A model generated the notes under the pieces. The model ran no database searches. It had not been told where the DNA came from and was given only the letters and a program-made list of their open reading frames with translations. From assembly GCA_022592435.1 (NCBI GenBank), contig JABYQS010000023.1, positions 268,424-332,423 of the forward strand: a stretch of 64,000 nucleotides of DNA, in the 5' to 3' direction. The position numbers and the translations under genes are program-made. Shown here piece after piece: positions 58,869 to 64,000 of this stretch. Position 1 is the first letter of the stretch; every line of letters begins with the position of its first letter. Origin of the DNA: Cerioporus squamosus (lineage: Eukaryota > Basidiomycota > Agaricomycetes > Polyporales > Polyporaceae).

Positions 58869-60632
58869 AACCACCGCCGGGGTGTGCCGGTGGCGTCAGC
58901 CTCTCCCGTACAAAAGGGCCAGCTCTCTGTCTTTCCGTCCCCACCCACCTTCTCCCGCAACCACCACCACCCCCGCCATGCATTCCGCCGTGCGATGAGG
59001 TCTTCGTTCCCTCTCATGCCCAACCACCACCACCAACACCGTCTCGTATGAGCCCCCCTGCTCAGCACGGGCACGACGCGTCAAGGTGCGCCACTCTCCC
59101 GTCCCTGTCCCGCCGCTCCTCTCACCCCGCCATTCAGCGTCGATGCACCAGGTCGTCTCTGTGTGAAACAAGTACGTTTGTCTTCCTCACTCGCCATCTT
59201 GGTCGTGGCTGACACTCGCTCAGGTAGCACTGTGGCGTGCCATCCCGGTCTCAGCTGGCCACCAACTCGCTCTGTCCTGCCGCCGTAGCCGGCCTCGAGT
59301 GGCGGAGCGGGTGTGCGCCCAGGCGTCGGCGCTCCGCATCAGCCTCGTACAACCACGTCGTCCGTGGGTCGTCACAGGCGGTGTCAGTCGGGGTGAACCG
59401 GGAAGGATACCTGCGCCACTTGCGGGCCAGGACACCTCACGGACGCCATAACCTGCAACGTGCTGCGAAAGCGGCATGGGTGGCGACGTACACGCTCAGG
59501 TGCATCGGCCGGACTCCTCTGCGGGGTCTGCTCTTCGGCGGACCGCTCCCGCATGTGTCGCGTAGGTGGTTGCATCGGCGTCATGTCGCCAGCGGAGAGT
59601 TATCTTCCGATGGTGCGTCCTCTTCAGCGCCTGCTGCTTGACGGCGTCTGACCCCAGCCTACCACCAAGACTCGCTACCACGCCGACTCTGCTCGTGCTT
59701 AGCACTTAGTCCGTGTGGGCATGCCAGACGAAACCGACATAATGTCTGCTCCGTGCACTCCGGACCACTACTCCCACTGCGCAGAGACGCGACACGCGTG
59801 TGCTGAACGTGGGATGGAATGAGCACAAAAATCAACCATCCGTATGTTTCTTCGCCGTCTTGCAAGCTGACCATCCTCCTCTTCTCTAGTAGGCGCTTGC
59901 ATGTGGCTGACCCAATCATGCCTTGTGACTGCGTCGTACGCCAAAAGTCCCGTGCGTACGGCCTTCCTCTGCCTGGGCCGTATAGTCGCATGCAAGTGCC
60001 ATGGCCGATGAACAGCGACGCCGGTGGATGGGCCCACTTGGCGTCGCACATTAGGGCAAGGTGTGTTCTGACTTCATCGTTACCGCTGCGCATTGCTGAC
60101 AGCCAGTCGCAGGAGTGACCTGGATGATGGAGTTTGGTGTTGAGTGAGTACTCTGCTCGACGTTGTTGTCATCGCCACGTACTGACATTCCCTTCTAGAT
60201 CCGACCCTGCGGCTCTGTTGTGCAACCCGTGCCTCGTGTAAGCACGGGGGCCGACGCCACGCGTGCGTTGTAGACGAGCTTGCGCAATAGGGCAAATGGC
60301 GCTCCACCGTCAACGTACGGCGTCGTCAGAAGACAGGGAGGGTGTTAACACGCGCTCTTCAACACTGCCCCTTCGCGAAAATGGTCAGCGTCCGTCATTG
60401 ATACTCTGTTCTTCATATACTGAGGGGTCGCCTTCGCAGCGTAAGTAAGGGCATGGAACTGAGCTTCAAGAGCCGCTCGGAGAACTCTGCAAGCGAGTCT
60501 TCGAGTCAAGAACGGCCCCGAGGTACGGTCATCCGCTGCCTTTGTGGCGCGGTTGTTCCTGGCGCAGGCCTCTTCGTGGCCCTCGGGATTAGTACCTGCT
60601 CACGCGGGGAAGCTAACGTGCGCCGAAAGAGT
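58869..60632 (-). repeat. Unclassified 1.75-kb dispersed repeat, right copy (inverted)
   Basis: Reverse-complement match of 49,966-51,711 over its full length, starting AACCACCGCCGGGGTGTG and ending CGCCGAAAGAGTGG. Compared with the left copy it has a few short indels (for example an extra GCGGAATGCAT stretch near 58,980) and scattered substitutions. Flanks outside the match are unrelated to those of the left copy, so the borders are well placed. Confidence 0.8.
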
Positions 60633-60751
60633 GGTCAGTAGATTCTTATTGCTCTGTCTTCGGCACCTCTTCATTTCGCGAATGTATAAAATCCGCCCGC
60701 GCTCGAACACGATGTAACCTCTCATATGCTTGGAATCAATGGCTCGCTCCC

Positions 60752-62358
60752 TCACTGTTGCTTCATTGGAAAGAGTAGGGCGCGTCCTGCAACGTTGGAT
60801 GTGCGTAAGTTTCGGTGCATGAGACTAGTGGTATGTCCACTCACCTGCCACGACACCCGCAGAATGCCCCTGGCTTGGACTCGACGCATCGACTGCGCCA
60901 CCAGCGGGCCTAAGGGGTCTATCATCTCGTCCCAGCGACTGGAGAACACGACCTCCGTCGTCTCCAACGTAGATAGCCGGTCGAGAGTTAGATCCAGCTC
61001 GTCCCAGAGAGCCCGTTTCTTTGTGAGCCGATCAAGGTACGACTGCTGATACTCGTCTTTGGTCATGTTCCATCGTTGCTCGTCGTCCGGCAGCGGGAAG
61101 CGCAAGACCAGACGTCGGAGAGAAGGAGGTGTATGGGAGAGCAGGTACGTGTAGCTGGAGAAGACGGGATAGAGCATTTGAGACACTCTGCGCTCCGGGG
61201 GCGCGTCGTATGTCAAAGTCAACGACTCGAGCATAGGCATGTCGGAGAGCTTGATGATACCGTCCCATCTAGTGTCTACCTCATACAGCAATGCAGCAAC
61301 CGAACGAATGTCAGTGGCAGAACGATGAGCATGGCAAGAAAACTTGGAGGTCACGTACAGAACCGAGGGGAACCGGGTGGGCTGCGCCGGCCCTCGAACA
61401 CCCACGTCCCCATGTTCAGCCTCAGGCTGCGCAGGTGCGGCGCCGTCGCCTGCAGGAAAGGCGCGATCTCCTCCAGGGCCATCCAGTCGTCCCCCGCCCA
61501 GGACAGCGACGTCAGCGCGCCAAGGTCCCCCCGGTTGGCGAGCATGCTGTATACCAAGCGAGCGAACTCGATGGCCGTGGCATGGCTCGCGGAGAACTTG
61601 AATGAGCGCACGATAGGTACCGGGAACTTGAAGGCCGTCCCAACATCAGCGCTTGCTGGATCCGGAGCGAGAGGGGCCTCTCCGTTGATTCTATCAGGCT
61701 TCAACGGCTGCGAAGTCTTGAGATGGTAGAGCTCCAGCTCATCGATCTGGGCGAAAGCGGAGAGACTGGATAGCATGGATGGGATTTCCGCTTTTGGCAT
61801 GTATCCCAGGCCTGACAGACGCAGCTGCTCCAATCGCGCACCGAGGCACTGCTGAGCGCCGTACCCAGTCAGGTTCTCGTCGTCACTGGCACTGGCAGTC
61901 TCGCTACAGCCTGAGTGCTCGCTCCCTGCGTCGGTGAAGCGGACCTGCGTGAGCCGCATCCGCTTCAGCTTCGGGAGCTTCGCGCCGATGGCCCGCAAGA
62001 GCGCACGGTCCACAGCAGGCCAGCCGGCCCGGATAGAGTCGGGGCTCGCCCACATACCAGCGGACGAACGCGGCGGGCCCGCCTGGAGCGTGAGGGTCTG
62101 GATCGACTCGCGGGCGTATCGTGCGGTGCCGAGCAGGTCGAGGAACGAGTGGAAGTGGGCGGTGGACGCTGCCTTGACGACGACGTCTGCGAAAAGGAAG
62201 CTGCGGCTCTGCTGGAGCCATGACTCGTTGACGAGGGAGCAGGTGGCTAGGGCGGGCTTGTCGTCCCGGAGCTGCGATACGACGAGTCCCTCAACCTCGG
62301 TAGGAAGTCGCGCCATGCACCTTGGATGGTCTCTACGTTCTCCGTGGCTGTTCATCAC
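60752..62358 (-). CDS. F-box / leucine-rich protein (paralogue 3)
   Basis: The first exon is long and open: MMNSHGERRDHPRCMARLPT then EVEGLVVSQLRDDKPALATC, SLVNESWLQQSRSFLFADVV forms the F-box. Leucine-rich segments follow (LPKLKRMRLTQVRFTDAG, LGARLEQLRLSGLGYMPKAE, FAQIDELELYHLKTSQPL, DLGALTSLSWAGDDWMALEE, APHLRSLRLNMGTWVFEGRR). The second exon reads LYEVDTRWDGIIKLSDMPML, ESLTLTYDAPPERRVSQML, SLRRLVLRFPLPDDEQRWN and ends RALLFPMKQQ at 60,752. The MARLPTEV Met is an alternative start. Likely an SCF substrate receptor; the target is unknown. No frame break was seen. Confidence 0.78.
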
Positions 62359-62814
62359 TACCTGCGAACGAAGAGGGTGGATGGGGTGAATCTGATATGT
62401 AGACCTTCTACAGACAGAGTCCCTGGGCTCGCGTTAGTCCTAGTACTTGAATCAACCATAGAGTCGAGCCTCACCGATATGCCCACCAAACCCGGCTTGT
62501 GACTGAGCTGTCGATGGAGGTCAGTACCAGTGCAGCGCCTGTACTCGCCACGGACTTTATACGTGCTAGCTTGTCCTACCTGACTGCGATCATCGAAGGA
62601 GACTCAAATCAGCTCAAATCATCAGACACTCGCGCGCCCGATAACCGAAGACGGATTATATGAGCGAGCGAAGTGCCAGAAATACGCGCCCATCGTGCAC
62701 ACGGAGCCCAAGCTGACAAGCTCGACTTCGAAGGGTGAGTGAATGGGTGAACAGTCCGCTTGCTGTGGTAGTAGGATTACAATTCTAGAATCGCAAAGTC
62801 ACATTACAAACCAA

Positions 62815-64000
62815 TCAACTGAGTATCCTCTCCACCTCCCGAACGCCGCAGCAGCAGCTCAGTACTCTGCCACGGAGCGCACAGAGGGCGTTCTGCGAGT
62901 GGTTGTGCTTGAACACGTAGGTGTCCTCGGTAGGCGGGTTGCCGTTGAACTTCTTCGCGAGGCGCTCGTACACAGGGTCTGACGGTATGTGCTCAAAGTG
63001 CCGCAGCTGCCATGAGGTGCCTGCTGCCTGTTCGTCGCGCCGACGTTGCCGTTGCTCGTTCTATTGTCATCGTCCGTCAGCAACCAGAGGAGTAGAGGCG
63101 GACTCGCAGGAAAAGACACGGACCTCAATCTTGACTCTTCTCGCGACTTGCGGTGTCGTAATCTGCCCCTCCCGGATACCACGCGCTACGTGTTGCCAGA
63201 GTTTCCTGCTTTCGAAGTCGTGCATGCTCCGAGAGGGCCGACGGTCACCTCCTCCTTAGGCGACGTAACGTCCGTGAAGGTCTCGCCCGTGTCAAGTCCT
63301 TTGACGTCTCGTGCCACACGCCCTCATACTTCTTAGCAGGAGTTGAGGATCCAGGCGGGGTGAGGACGGCCTTGAAGGAGTGGGAGCGACCGGAAAAGTA
63401 ACCTTTGCCCTTGTATCAATCTGGAAGGTGTTGGTTTAGCGCCGCCGCAGGTCTCGATGCCAGGTGTGCGCGTACCGTAGACAGCCAGCCCGAGGAGCTC
63501 TGGATGTATGACGTCTCTGAAAGCTCGATATATGGTGAACCGTACCAGAGACCGTCGATGCGCAGACGAGGAAGGGTGATAAGGAACTCTTCCTTGCCGC
63601 CTCCCTCAAGATCAACAGGACAGCATGTCCGATCTGCTTGACGATGATGCTGCCACCGGAAAAACTCGTCTTCTGGGCAGAGTGGCCCTGCAGAGCTAGG
63701 CCCTTCGACGGGTTGCAGATGTAGTAGGCAGTTATGGGCGGGTGATGGGAGACTTGCTCGACAACGAGGTTGGTCTGACCGCGGCCGTTGACGTCGGGCC
63801 AATGACCGTAGAACAGCCTGTCAAAGTAAGCATTGGCGACATGCAGACTACTAGGTCGGGTGGACGTACTCTCCGAGAACAGGGTTCAGAGGCCTGGAAA
63901 TGACATCAGTGAGTCTGATTCAATGTCCTCACAGGTGAGACGCACTTCTCTCTGATCCCGCTTCTCGTTACGGAGGTATACTGGCCCTTGAGGGTGCTCT
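62815..64000 (-). CDS. Oxysterol-binding protein, Kes1/Osh4 type, incomplete, several frame breaks
   Basis: The 5' part lies outside the window. Exons read PLNPVLGE, then LFYGHWPDVNGRGQTNLVVE and EQVSHHPPITAYYICNPSK, the OSBP fingerprint, with the lipid-pocket strands GLALQGHSAQKTSFSGGSII, LITLPRLRIDGLWYGSPYIE, SYIQSSSGWLST, YKGKGYFSGRSHSFKAVLTP, GETFTDVTSPKEEVTV, DFESRKLWQHVARGIREG and a clean last exon NEQRQRRRDEQAAGTSWQLR, FEHIPSDPVYERLAKKFNG, PPTEDTYVFKHN, with TGA at 62,815-62,817. Joining these pieces needs six single-base corrections, near 63,618, 63,417, 63,300, 63,230, 63,163 and 63,135; most are missing bases. The family moves sterols and phosphoinositides between membranes. Either a decaying copy or poor consensus. 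Confidence 0.85.

Overview
This is a gene-dense, intron-rich fungal genome fragment. Most introns are about 50-60 bp with GT...AG borders, intergenic gaps are short, and protein families are typical of Basidiomycota. Paralogous F-box proteins, an aryl-alcohol-dehydrogenase-like aldo-keto reductase and NRPS-like A-T-R reductases suggest an Agaricomycete, possibly a wood-decay polypore. That placement is inference from family content; no marker gene fixes the species.

Layout. 0-7 kb: the 3' end of a TIM-barrel gene, an F-box gene, a UBE2G1-type ubiquitin-conjugating enzyme, then two neighbouring minus-strand genes (UPF0261 and a TIM barrel) that correspond to the two halves of the plant Tm-1 protein. 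7-11.4 kb: a hemerythrin-like gene, a MYND-finger gene and SFT2. 11.7-19 kb: a very large nucleoporin of the Nup192/Nup205 family. 19-26 kb: NAA30 (NatC catalytic subunit), ER Hsp70 (BiP/Kar2, ending HDEL) behind two inverted UPR-type promoter elements, and an ACOT9-type acyl-CoA thioesterase. 26-27.5 kb: a second F-box gene.

28-44.8 kb is the most structured part. A unit made of an NRPS-like A-T-R reductase gene followed by a small heat-shock protein (Hsp20) gene occurs twice in opposite orientation (33,221 to 27,977 on minus; 39,471 to 44,773 on plus). Between the arms lie an aldo-keto reductase and a third Hsp20 gene. All three Hsp20 genes have a perfect three-unit heat-shock element about 150-165 bp upstream. 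45-46 kb holds a multi-spanning membrane protein and 47-49.6 kb a METTL14-like RNA-methyltransferase homologue with an unusual Met/Gly-rich tail.

50-60.6 kb: a 1.75-kb unclassified repeat occurs twice in inverted orientation, enclosing an ERCC6L2-like SNF2 ATPase gene. 60.7-64 kb: a third F-box gene and an incomplete oxysterol-binding-protein gene (Kes1/Osh4 type) with several apparent frame breaks. Similar single-base breaks occur in the UPF0261, hemerythrin, MYND, ERCC6L2 and first F-box genes, while the 4.4-kb Nup exon is clean. The breaks are either local consensus errors or genuine decay; the sequence alone does not decide. I saw no tRNA, rRNA, CRISPR array or intact transposase.
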